Origin: Asticcacaulis biprosthecium C19
Lineage (GTDB): Bacteria; Pseudomonadota; Alphaproteobacteria; Caulobacterales; Caulobacteraceae
Length of the DNA: 64,000 nt
Assembly (NCBI RefSeq): GCF_000204015.1
Contig: NZ_GL883080.1
Span: 285,166 to 349,165, forward strand
Reading direction: 5' to 3'
Shown piece after piece: positions 1-7,277 of the stretch. The position numbers were made by a program, and so were the translations under genes. Each line of letters begins with the position of its first letter. Position 1 is the stretch's first letter. Under the pieces are notes generated by a model. The model had not been told where the DNA came from. It saw only the letters and a program-made list of their open reading frames with translations, and did no database searches.

Positions 1-230
1 AAACGACGGAAGTCACGGACAGAAACGGAAAGAAGCGGAATTTCGGTTATGGCACCTCCCACGCGAAGCGCCATTCTTGCCTCATCTTGATTAGTGTCGC
101 GCCGTCACGTCCGCATCCAAAATACAGCACAACCGCGTGCGCATTGACACGAGAAGGAAGGCGCTTCGCGCGGTTTCAGGTTATCCTGAATTCCGCTTCT
201 TTCCGTTTCTGTCCGTGCCTTCCGTCGTTT
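1..230. repeat. Inverted-repeat element A (may begin outside window)
   Basis: Bases 1-42 and 189-230 are reverse complements with one mismatch (position 13). Each arm is built from short related words such as CGGACAGAAACGGAAAGA. The same arm sequence forms the outer arms of the element at 24476-24747, so this is a dispersed repeat. The roughly 146-base interior has no convincing gene. It lies just downstream of the stop of the beta-helix gene at 247-2370. The left arm touches the window edge and could continue. Confidence 0.8.
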
Positions 231-246
231 GATTCCACTGTAAAAC

Positions 247-2370
247 TCAGGGCTTGCTTCCCGGCGTATGGAATTTCGGACACTTGCCGCCGGGATACTG
301 CTTCGGATTACCCGGCCCCACACAGGCCTCAGACGGCGCCTGCTGTTGCGATGTCGCCTGCGGTTTGTCACGCCCCGCCGGCAAATCCGCCCCCGCCTTC
401 TCCATCACCTTGCGCGCCTCAGCCGGCCAGTCTTTGTCGGTGACAAGGTTGTCCTGGGTCACGCTGTTACCCGACTCAGGGTTCCACCTCCCCCCGACCT
501 GATTGCTGTCGTGCCAGTTGCCCGTGGCGATATTGTCGGTGGTGATCCCGCGCGTATATTGCTTGCCCACCGTATTGGCATTCAGCCACCAGCCGCGCGT
601 CTCGACCACATTGCGTTCGATCCGCAGATGTTTTGAACCCTCATCGACATAGATCCCGATGGCGCCACCGATGTCTGAGATATGGTTCTCGCGGATGACA
701 CCGCCCGGATTGGCCGATAAATTATAGATGGCGCCGCCATCCTTGTACCAGGTCTTCACGCCATGCACCCGGTTGTTGGCGACGATCGTATTGCGCAAGG
801 TCGTCGGCGTGTCATAGACCTTGTTGACCTCATAACCGCGCTGGTTTTCGCGATAATTCGGATTACCCCCGGCGTCGTTGTAGCCCCAACCCCAGCCGAT
901 ATCGATGGCGTCATACGGCGCCTCCGAGATGTCATTATGCACGATCCTTGCGCCATCGACATAGGTCGTCAGCACCGCAGCGTTTTCCTTATAGTCCTGT
1001 GATACATTTGTTATAACATTGTTTTCAATAACAATATTTCGGTTCACCAAGCGCGGATCCTCCGGATGGTGCGCCGGCTCGCGCACCCCGCCGGCCATAA
1101 CCGCGCCGCCACCCAGCATCGAGAACCGCGAATTGCGCACCGTCACGCCGTCCACTGCCAGCCCCTGACCCGAGGCATGGGCATTAGCGTCATTGCCGAT
1201 CCCAAGCGCAATCTGGCCCAGGTGCGTAAAGCTCATGCCATCAAAAACCACATTCTTTGCCGCCGAGACCTGCACCGCCGCCGGCATCTGGCTCCACCTT
1301 TGGCGCAAGGTCTCGAACTCGACACAGCCCCAGCCGCAGCTCTTATAGGCATCGACCGGCCGCACCGCCGCGGTCTCCACCAGATAGGCGCCGCTTTGCT
1401 GGCTGGCATACCCGGTCGGCAGCGACGGCCCCATCCACGAGGTATGCGACAGATGCAACCCCTTGAAGCTCAGGTTCTTTACCGGCGCATCCAATGTCCC
1501 ACCAACACTGATCAGATGATCCAGACGCGGCAACACCACGCTCAGTGCCGCAACATCGGCATCGGGCGGAATGCGGATATAGAGCTTGCCGGCCTCGGGA
1601 TCGATGTACCACTGGTAGGAATTGGAATGCCACTGATTGGTGACACCGAACAACTCAGGGGCATTGACCAGGAACAGCCGCGAATCGTCGGGAAAGATCG
1701 GACTGCTGATCGTGTCATACCCGAACGCATTATTATCCCACGACGGCTGCTGCATGATCAGTGTATCGCCATAGATCGCCTTCACGGGCGCGTAACGGTC
1801 GGTGAAAAAGCCGGTATATTCCATCTCCAGCCGGTGAGGCTGCTTCAGCTTGGCGATATAGCCGTGCTCTGCATCCTTGAGGATCAGGCTGGTCGGGGTG
1901 AACTCGACATCTTCGCGCTTCAGCTCGATCTTGGGTCGCTCGGCGGTGACGCCGTTGATCCACAACTGGCGTGAATCCAGCCCCTTCGGCGTGTCGGCGA
2001 CATAGACGTTCTTTTCGGCATCAAACAACGTAAACCCACTGACCGTCATGCCGCCGGAAATCAGCGGACCGGCCTTATTGGCCGCCTGCCATGTCACCGT
2101 AAACCGGCCCTGGCCGCCATCGGCCGTGCGGAAATTTAGCGGCTTATCCAACACATAGACCCCGTCACCTAAGGTGACGATGACATCGTCCTTGGTGTTG
2201 ACCGCGCGCACAGCTTCCTGGGCGCGGGGGAAGGTGCGGAAGGGCCGCAACTTGCTGCCGTCGCCTGTATCAGAACCGGAGGGCGACACATGAATGCGGA
2301 TGTCGGCTAAGGCCGGAGAGGCGAGGGCCAGGACGGACGCACTCAGCAACAGGCAGGCAATACGCGGCAT
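247..2370 (-). CDS. Secreted right-handed beta-helix enzyme, GH141-like
   Basis: 707 aa with a clear signal peptide (residues 1-22, ending SPALA), so exported. Residues 27-75 carry the SPSGSDTGDGSKLRPFRTF-type start seen in beta-helix carbohydrate enzymes, followed by many short turns with N-rich ladders (VIENNVITNVS, GGAIYNLSANPGG), typical of a parallel beta-helix. The C-terminal 40 residues are Gln/Pro/Lys-rich and probably disordered. It is clearly a paralogue of the protein encoded at 62106-64000 (shared VADTPKGLD-RQLW, GWGWGYNDAGGNPNYR/GYGWGYVDAGGNPNYR). Length and layout resemble GH141-type alpha-L-fucosidase/xylanase proteins; that assignment is inference. The fucose-pathway genes just upstream make an L-fucosidase role attractive. 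It has its own promoter region (putative operator 2391-2406) behind a terminator. ATG start fits the signal peptide. Confidence 0.75.
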   Translation of the reverse strand: MPRIACLLLSASVLALASPALADIRIHVSPSGSDTGDGSKLRPFRTFPRAQEAVRAVNTKDDVIVTLGDGVYVLDKPLNFRTADGGQGRFTVTWQAANKAGPLISGGMTVSGFTLFDAEKNVYVADTPKGLDSRQLWINGVTAERPKIELKREDVEFTPTSLILKDAEHGYIAKLKQPHRLEMEYTGFFTDRYAPVKAIYGDTLIMQQPSWDNNAFGYDTISSPIFPDDSRLFLVNAPELFGVTNQWHSNSYQWYIDPEAGKLYIRIPPDADVAALSVVLPRLDHLISVGGTLDAPVKNLSFKGLHLSHTSWMGPSLPTGYASQQSGAYLVETAAVRPVDAYKSCGWGCVEFETLRQRWSQMPAAVQVSAAKNVVFDGMSFTHLGQIALGIGNDANAHASGQGLAVDGVTVRNSRFSMLGGGAVMAGGVREPAHHPEDPRLVNRNIVIENNVITNVSQDYKENAAVLTTYVDGARIVHNDISEAPYDAIDIGWGWGYNDAGGNPNYRENQRGYEVNKVYDTPTTLRNTIVANNRVHGVKTWYKDGGAIYNLSANPGGVIRENHISDIGGAIGIYVDEGSKHLRIERNVVETRGWWLNANTVGKQYTRGITTDNIATGNWHDSNQVGGRWNPESGNSVTQDNLVTDKDWPAEARKVMEKAGADLPAGRDKPQATSQQQAPSEACVGPGNPKQYPGGKCPKFHTPGSKP

Positions 2371-2390
2371 GGCTTACTTCCGACTATTAT

Positions 2391-2406
2391 CATATGATGT
2401 ATGATG
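2391..2406. promoter_or_regulatory. Putative operator of fucose regulon (site 1)
   Basis: CATATGATGTATGATG, 20 bp upstream of the beta-helix gene start. Its right half GTATGATG is identical to the right half of the palindrome upstream of the SDR gene (4413-4428), and 13 of 16 positions agree. A third related site is at 32483-32498. A binding site for the GntR-family protein at 32615-33355 is the simplest inference. Confidence 0.5.
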
Positions 2407-2435
2407 AATTTTGCACGGAATGGAACCCGGCGCAA

Positions 2436-2462
2436 TAAAAAAGGGCATCCGAAGATACCCTT
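2436..2462 (-). terminator. Rho-independent terminator after FAH-family gene
   Basis: Read on the minus strand: an AGGGTATC/GATGCCCT stem with one mismatch and a TTCG loop, followed by a run of six T. It separates the FAH-family hydrolase transcript from the beta-helix gene. Confidence 0.65.
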
Positions 2463-2489
2463 TTAGATAGGAAAGCTTCTAACCTTCTT

Positions 2490-2575
2490 AGCCCACCCCG
2501 TTTACGGGGTAAGCGCAGCGAAAGTATAGCTTTCGCCAGCGCATGGCGCGAACCGCAGGGCGGGGCTCTTTCTTA
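2490..2575. repeat. GC-rich palindromic intergenic repeat
   Basis: GCCCACCCCGTTTACGGGG at the start and GCGGGGCTCTTTCTTA at the end frame two small hairpins (CGAAAG/CTTTCG and CGCCA/TGGCG). A close relative is at 28153-28207 (GCCCACCCGATTTATGGGG ... GCGGGGCCCTTGCTTA). It lies between the FAH gene stop and its terminator. Probably a genome-wide repeat family. Confidence 0.6.
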
Positions 2576-2602
2576 AGGAGTCAAAATCAGCCGCCGCTAA
2601 TA

Positions 2603-3448
2603 TCAAGCCGCCCCGACCGTCTGTTTCTGACTGCCTAACCCCTGGATGCCCAACTCCATGACATCACCGACATTGAGGTAGATCGGCTCCGGCTTTTGCC
2701 CCAAACCAACCCCCGGCGGCGTACCGGTCGAGATAACATCACCCGGATGCAGCGACATGAACTGCGACACGTAGTGGACCAGGAAGGCCGGCTTGAAGAC
2801 CATGGTCGCCGTGTTGCCGTTCTGGAACCGCTTGCCGTTTACATCCAACCACATGGACAGGTTGTTGACATCGCCGGCTTCGTCCTTGGTGACGAGCCAC
2901 GGGCCGATCGGACCGAAGGTATCGCAGCCCTTGCCCTTGTCCCAGGTGCCGCCGCGTTCGATCTGGAAGTTGCGCTCCGACACGTCGTTGATGGTGCAAT
3001 AGCCGGCGACATAATCCAGCGCCTCGGCTTCAGAGACATAGGACGCCTTCTTACCGATGACCACGCCCAACTCGACTTCCCAGTCGAGCTTGGTCGAACC
3101 GCGTGGCTTCAACACTTCGTCATTGGGACCGACGATGGCCGAGGTCGCCTTCATGAAGATGACGGGTTCGTCCGGCACGGGCAGGTTGGATTCCGCGGCA
3201 TGGTCGGCATAGTTCAACCCGATGCAGATGAACTTGCCGACGCGACCGACGCAGGGACCGTAGCGCGAGCCTTCAGGCGCCGTTGGCAACGACGCAGGAT
3301 CGATGGCGGCAATCTTCGCCAGGCCTTCGGGCGACAACACGCCGCCGGCGATATCATCGACATGTCCGCTGAGATCGCGGATCTGGCCATCGGCGTCGAG
3401 CAGGCCGGGTTTTTCGGAGCCCGTAGGGCCAAAGCGGAGCAGTTTCAT
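2603..3448 (-). CDS. FAH-family hydrolase, likely 2,4-diketo-3-deoxy-L-fuconate hydrolase
   Basis: 281 aa from MKLLRFG; upstream in-frame residues run into the inverted repeat at 3488-3668 and are not family-like, so the ATG at 3448 is chosen. Fumarylacetoacetase C-terminal fold: GLNYADHAAE (78-86), DWEVELGVVIGK (122-133) and INDVSERNFQ (153-162), giving the metal ligands E124, E126 and D155. Enzymes of this group cleave 2,4-diketo-3-deoxy acids to pyruvate plus a hydroxy acid (lactate for 6-deoxy sugars). It lies downstream of the SDR gene on the same strand, separated by a 37-bp inverted repeat, and is followed by a terminator. Ureidoglycolate lyase-like annotations are common for this family; context favours the fucose (or rhamnose) pathway. 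Confidence 0.8.
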   Translation of the reverse strand: MKLLRFGPTGSEKPGLLDADGQIRDLSGHVDDIAGGVLSPEGLAKIAAIDPASLPTAPEGSRYGPCVGRVGKFICIGLNYADHAAESNLPVPDEPVIFMKATSAIVGPNDEVLKPRGSTKLDWEVELGVVIGKKASYVSEAEALDYVAGYCTINDVSERNFQIERGGTWDKGKGCDTFGPIGPWLVTKDEAGDVNNLSMWLDVNGKRFQNGNTATMVFKPAFLVHYVSQFMSLHPGDVISTGTPPGVGLGQKPEPIYLNVGDVMELGIQGLGSQKQTVGAA

Positions 3449-3487
3449 GGGGAGGTCCTGTGGACTGAGGAGTGTGGTTTCGGCTGT

Positions 3488-3668
3488 AAGAAGGGTTGTC
3501 CACAGATAAGCCAGATAAGCCAGATGGACAGCTTTTCTCGCGCCCAATCCTGCCAGTCACTTATCGACGCGCTTTGCGCGTCATTAAAAACCGTTAGAAT
3601 TCAGAGCGGTACGTGCCGACCGCGCGGATCGTCTGGCTTATCTGGCTTATCTGTGGACAACCCTTCTT
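3488..3668. repeat. Inverted-repeat element C between SDR and FAH genes
   Basis: A perfect 37-bp inverted repeat (3488-3524 and 3632-3668) with a 107-base loop. Each arm contains GTCCACAGATAAGCC followed by a second AGATAAGCC copy. The design parallels the inner arms at 24566-24658 (GTCCACAGATTACACAGATT). The loop has a hairpin GACGCGC/GCGCGTC. The right arm ends 4 bases from the SDR stop codon, so the SDR-FAH transcript could fold into a long stem. Confidence 0.85.
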
Positions 3669-3671
3669 TCT

Positions 3672-4397
3672 TTAGTTGAGCCAACCGCCGTCGATAATAT
3701 GGGCCTGACCCGTCGTAAAGGTGGATTCGTCCGACGCCAGGTAAACCGCGAACGCCGCCAGTTCTTCCGGCGTGCCCAACCGTCCCGAAGGCTGCCGCGC
3801 CAGGAACGCTGCCCGGCCTTTTTCGTAGTCCCCAGTATCGCGCATCCGCTGCTGCAGCGACGGCGTGTCGATGGTCCCCGGACAGATGGCGTTGCAGCGA
3901 ATACCCTGCTTGACGTGATCCGCGGCCACCGCCTTGGTCAACCCGATGACGGCCGCCTTGGACGCGCCATAGGCCAGCCGGTTCGCCACCCCCTTCAAAG
4001 CCGCCACCGACGCCATGTTGATGATCGATCCCGACCCGCGCGCCAGCATGCCCGGCAGCACCGCCCTGATCATGCGAAACTGCGCCGTCACGTTTAAAGC
4101 AAAGGCAAGCTCCCAATCCGCATCGGAACAGTCCAAAATCGTCCCGGCGTGGACCACCCCGGCGCAGTTATACAGCACGTCGATTTCGGGAAATTCCGCC
4201 GCGATGTCCATGACCGCCACCGGATCGGTAACGTCCAACTGACGCAATACGACACCAGCGAAACCGTCCAGCAGATCCAGCCGGACATCGGTGGCGATGA
4301 CGGTGGCGCCTTCGCGCAAAAAGGCTTCGGCGGCGGCTCGGCCCATGCCCTGGGCGGCCGCGGTGACGAGGGCGGTTTTGCCACTCAGACGACCCAT
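3672..4397 (-). CDS. SDR dehydrogenase, likely 2-keto-3-deoxy-L-fuconate 4-dehydrogenase
   Basis: 241 aa, classical short-chain dehydrogenase. NAD(P)-binding turn TAAAQGMG (12-19), D56-V-T, NCAG (77-80), catalytic S130, Y143 and K147 (AYGASKAA), and the C-terminal GGW. Asp37 after the second strand (ATDVR) suggests NAD rather than NADP. In the non-phosphorylating deoxysugar route such SDRs oxidise 2-keto-3-deoxy-fuconate to the 2,4-diketo acid, which the FAH-family enzyme encoded next cleaves. A near-perfect palindrome sits 15 bp upstream of the ATG. The equivalent L-rhamnose pathway SDR is the main alternative. Confidence 0.8.
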   Translation of the reverse strand: MGRLSGKTALVTAAAQGMGRAAAEAFLREGATVIATDVRLDLLDGFAGVVLRQLDVTDPVAVMDIAAEFPEIDVLYNCAGVVHAGTILDCSDADWELAFALNVTAQFRMIRAVLPGMLARGSGSIINMASVAALKGVANRLAYGASKAAVIGLTKAVAADHVKQGIRCNAICPGTIDTPSLQQRMRDTGDYEKGRAAFLARQPSGRLGTPEELAAFAVYLASDESTFTTGQAHIIDGGWLN

Positions 4398-4412
4398 AAC
4401 TCACATCCTATA

Positions 4413-4428
4413 CATAATACGTATGATG
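4413..4428. promoter_or_regulatory. Putative operator of fucose regulon (site 2, best palindrome)
   Basis: CATAATACGTATGATG: halves CATAATAC and CATCATAC (reverse complement of the right half), 7 of 8 matching. Located 16-31 bp upstream of the SDR start. Shared with 2391-2406 and 32483-32498. Confidence 0.6.
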
Positions 4429-4477
4429 ACGTGTTTTAAGAGTCACGGCCCAGGGAGTCAAGCCGGTTGAACGGAAA

Positions 4478-5098
4478 TTACGGTATCGCCTCCGCTGTCG
4501 CCTGACCCAACGGCGTATTCGGCGGTGGCGGCACCACGACCGAATAGACGGCGACGAAAAGATAGAGAATTACATGCAGGCCAAGCGCGACGATAAACAG
4601 CCAGCGTCGCTTCGTCCAGGCGGCTAATCCGACCAGAACGAGATAGATAGCCAGATTCATCGAGTAGCTGATCGCCAGGACCACGCCGTTCTCACGCGTA
4701 AGGTTCACGGCGTAGGTTCCGCACATCCCAAGCAGGTTGGCCACGATCAGCAGGCAAAGGGTCGTGCGCTTATTGGTCCAGAAATGCTGGTCCAGAGGCA
4801 CGGGTGTGTCGCTCTCGTCGGGGAAGACCAGGGCGGCAGCAATGAAATAGACGACGGCGACGACCAGCCCTCCGACAAGTAGCCCATAGCTGAACGGCAA
4901 GGTCCGATAATTGACCCAGGCGGCCTCCCAGAATGACGTGATGTCCAGCGCGACGAAGATCGCGAGCAGGGGCGTGAGCCATCCGACGGGCTGCCTCCGG
5001 CGATGCTTGAAAGCCCGCGCCGCGCCGGTAGCCAGGACTGCCACGGACAATCCCAGAAGCAGGCCGTAGAAGCTGAAAAAGAACTCGAACGGGCTCAT
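4478..5098 (-). CDS. Multi-pass membrane protein of unknown function
   Basis: 206 aa with about six hydrophobic segments (roughly 8-27, 40-58, 70-93, 112-130, 138-160, 166-188) and a charged loop HRRRQ after the first. A Pro-rich stretch (VVPPPPNTP) lies near the C-terminus. No family motif recognised. ATG start follows GGAGACCTCC-like sequence on the minus strand. It stands alone downstream of the Lrp-type gene on the same strand, with 58 bp between the start here and the Lrp stop, so it could be cotranscribed with it. A function cannot be assigned. Confidence 0.65.
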   Translation of the reverse strand: MSPFEFFFSFYGLLLGLSVAVLATGAARAFKHRRRQPVGWLTPLLAIFVALDITSFWEAAWVNYRTLPFSYGLLVGGLVVAVVYFIAAALVFPDESDTPVPLDQHFWTNKRTTLCLLIVANLLGMCGTYAVNLTRENGVVLAISYSMNLAIYLVLVGLAAWTKRRWLFIVALGLHVILYLFVAVYSVVVPPPPNTPLGQATAEAIP

Positions 5099-5156
5099 GG
5101 AGGTCTCCCTTACCGCACTTTGGCTTGAAGGAATCCGGCGCCATTGTCCACGGGTT

Positions 5157-5591
5157 TTACAGTGGCGGCAAACGGCGCTTTACGGTCTGGGATTTGACGA
5201 TCGATGTGCTGGTCTGAGCCTTGTCTATGATCCGGTCGAGTATCTCGTCCAACTGGGCAATCGACCGCAAAACCAGCCGGACAATAAAGCAGTCATCCCC
5301 GGTCACCTTGTCGCATTCGATGACTTCCGGGATTTCGCTTAGCAGGTTCTGGACGATATAAAGCTTGCCAGGCAGGGGCTTGACCCGGACAATGGCCTGC
5401 AGAGTGTAGCCCAGGGGCTCCAGCGCGACGTCCACGGAAAACCCCTGAATGACGCCGCGTTCCTCCAGCCGTCGCAATCGGTCGGAGACGCTGGGCGAGG
5501 ACAGCCCGACCCGGGCGGCCAGGTCTTTAACCGACAACCGGGCATCCTCGGCAAGGGCGGAAATCAAACGACGGTCGATATCGTCAATCAA
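5157..5591 (-). CDS. Lrp/AsnC-family transcriptional regulator
   Basis: About 144 aa from a TTG at 5591 preceded by ACGAGGA; a longer reading from ATG at 5672 adds 27 residues that do not look like the family, whose members are about 150 aa. Begins IDDIDRRLISALAEDARLSVKDLAARVGLSSPSVSDRLRRLEERGVI, the diagnostic AsnC winged HTH, followed by the RAM effector domain (VRVKPLPGK ... CDKVTGDDCFIVRLVLRS). Such regulators sense amino acids. It is divergent from an EamA-type exporter gene starting at 5770, a common pairing in which the Lrp protein controls the exporter. Confidence 0.9.
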   Translation of the reverse strand: MIDDIDRRLISALAEDARLSVKDLAARVGLSSPSVSDRLRRLEERGVIQGFSVDVALEPLGYTLQAIVRVKPLPGKLYIVQNLLSEIPEVIECDKVTGDDCFIVRLVLRSIAQLDEILDRIIDKAQTSTSIVKSQTVKRRLPPL

Positions 5592-5769
5592 AGGAAGTCC
5601 TCGTGCAATGCCTAAGATAATTAGGCCTTTTGCTGAAAAATCCTTGTGATGTCCATAGATGCCAGGTTCCAATCCGCGTATTTTTGCGCTTCACCTCCCG
5701 ATCTTCGATGGGCAGCTGATGAACAAGCGGGACCTCTTCGGGCCGCCCTTCAAGCCGCAGGAGCGCCTT

Positions 5770-6648
5770 ATGAACGACACAACCCGTGGCACTGCCGAAA
5801 TGACAGCCGCCATGTTCATATCCGGTACCATCGGCTGGTTCGTCGTGAAGTCCGGCCTCCCAATCCCGCAAGTCGTCTTCTATCGCAGCCTGTTCGGAGC
5901 GCTGACCCTGACGGTGATCTGCCTGGTGATGGGCCTGTTCAAACCTGGCGCTATCACCTGGCGCCAGGCCGGACTGGCGGCACTCGGCGGCCTTGCACTG
6001 GTCAGCAACTGGCTGCTGCTGTTCGAAGCCTATCCGCGCGCTTCTATCTCGATCGCCACGGCGGTGTACAATACCCAACCCTTTATGCTGGTCGGTCTTA
6101 GCGCGGTCTTTTTTCGTGAAAAGGTCGCGCCGGCCAAACTGACATGGCTGGTCGCGGCCTTTGCCGGAGTCCTGCTGATCGTGCAGGCCAAATCCGGGCC
6201 GTCCGGCGGCGACTACCTCACCGGAGTCCTCCTGTCCGCAAGCGCGGCATTCCTGTATGCGGTCGCCGCCCTGGTGGCGAAGCGCCTGAAGGGCGTGCCA
6301 CCGCACCTGATCGTGCTGATCCAGGTCATTATCGGGATCGTCGTCTTCCTGCCGTTTGCCCGTTTTGACGCGCTTATGACCGGGGAAAGCTGGGCTATGG
6401 TCCTGTCGCTTGGAGGGATACACACCGGCGTGATGTTTATCCTGCTTTACAGTGCCTTGCAGAAACTGCCGACGACCTTGGTCGGGTCCTTATCGTTTAT
6501 CTACCCCGTGGTGGCCATCGCGGTCGATCATATTGCGTTCGGGCACCGCCTGGATGTGGCCCAATGGCTGGGCGCCGGTATTATCCTGCTGTCGGCGGCA
6601 GGTATGACACTGGGCTGGACCTGGCCGCGCCGCGTTCCGGCCGAGTAG
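5770..6648 (+). CDS. DMT-superfamily (EamA) transporter
   Basis: 292 aa from an ATG with AGGAG seven bases upstream; an earlier in-frame ATG at 5659 overlaps the divergent regulator region and lacks a good RBS. About ten hydrophobic segments arranged as two EamA halves (for example FYRSLFGALTLTVICLVMG and IYPVVAIAVDHIAFGHRL near the end of the second half). Family members export amino acids and other metabolites. The divergent Lrp gene suggests an amino-acid substrate. Confidence 0.88.
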   Translation: MNDTTRGTAEMTAAMFISGTIGWFVVKSGLPIPQVVFYRSLFGALTLTVICLVMGLFKPGAITWRQAGLAALGGLALVSNWLLLFEAYPRASISIATAVYNTQPFMLVGLSAVFFREKVAPAKLTWLVAAFAGVLLIVQAKSGPSGGDYLTGVLLSASAAFLYAVAALVAKRLKGVPPHLIVLIQVIIGIVVFLPFARFDALMTGESWAMVLSLGGIHTGVMFILLYSALQKLPTTLVGSLSFIYPVVAIAVDHIAFGHRLDVAQWLGAGIILLSAAGMTLGWTWPRRVPAE

Positions 6649-6818
6649 TTTCGGGGCAACCGAGCTTGCCCCGTGATCTTGCTCCATGACCTTGCCCCGT
6701 GACGTGGTCGGCGCCGATCACGCCGGAGATCTCGGCCGACAGGTTCTGGACGATATGCACGTGGCGGGTAAGGGCTTGAAACCGACTCGGGACGCACCGG
6801 GTGCTTACGGAACAGGAC

Positions 6819-7277
6819 TCAGGTCAATGCGCCGGCATCTCTCCATTGCCGCACGGCCTTCTGCGCCGCCAGCCGCCGCACGGCATTGGTGACAAATTTT
6901 CGACCCTCGGGCTTCAGCCGCCGAAAATCCTCCAAAAGACGCGCTTCCTCAGCGGTCAGTGTCTCCGGAACCACTGGCACTTTCGGTGAAGCCGCAGCCG
7001 CCGTGCCCTTTGCACCGTCAAAGAAGTAGCCGATCGGCACGTCCAACGCGCCGGCAATCTCATACAGTTTTGACGCGCTGATCCGGTTGAAGCCGCGCTC
7101 GTATTTCTGCAACTGCTGAAAGCTGACCTTCAACTGGGTCGCCAGTGCCGGCTGGGTGATCCCAAGCTCTTTGCGTTTCAGCCGAACGCGCTCGCCGACA
7201 TGAAGATCGATCGGGTGGGCCTCCGTCTGGTCTTTCGACGGTGCCAGGCGCGGTGCGGTGTCTTGGTGCGTCATCAT
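6819..7277 (-). CDS. XRE-family (Cro/C1) HTH regulator
   Basis: 152 aa. HTH at about residues 28-83: VGERVRLKRKELGITQPALATQLKVSFQQLQKYERG followed by RISASKLYEIAGALDVPIGYFF, the layout of alphaproteobacterial short HTH regulators. The C-terminal half is helical with LTAEEARLLEDFRRLKPEGR. Its ATG overlaps the stop of the chemoreceptor gene (ATGA), so the two are translationally coupled. Cotranscription of a regulator with a chemoreceptor is unusual; no operator could be identified. Confidence 0.88.
   Translation of the reverse strand: MMTHQDTAPRLAPSKDQTEAHPIDLHVGERVRLKRKELGITQPALATQLKVSFQQLQKYERGFNRISASKLYEIAGALDVPIGYFFDGAKGTAAAASPKVPVVPETLTAEEARLLEDFRRLKPEGRKFVTNAVRRLAAQKAVRQWRDAGALT

Noticed and set aside
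2603-4397. L-rhamnose instead of L-fucose pathway for the SDR/FAH pair
   Set aside because: Not excluded, but the AKR of D-threo-aldose dehydrogenase type and the fucosidase-like beta-helix proteins make fucose more likely. No rhamnose-specific SDR 1-dehydrogenase is present.
6665-6702. CTTGCCCCGTGA direct repeat between the transporter and XRE genes
   Set aside because: Only two copies 26 bp apart with no dyad; too little to call an operator.
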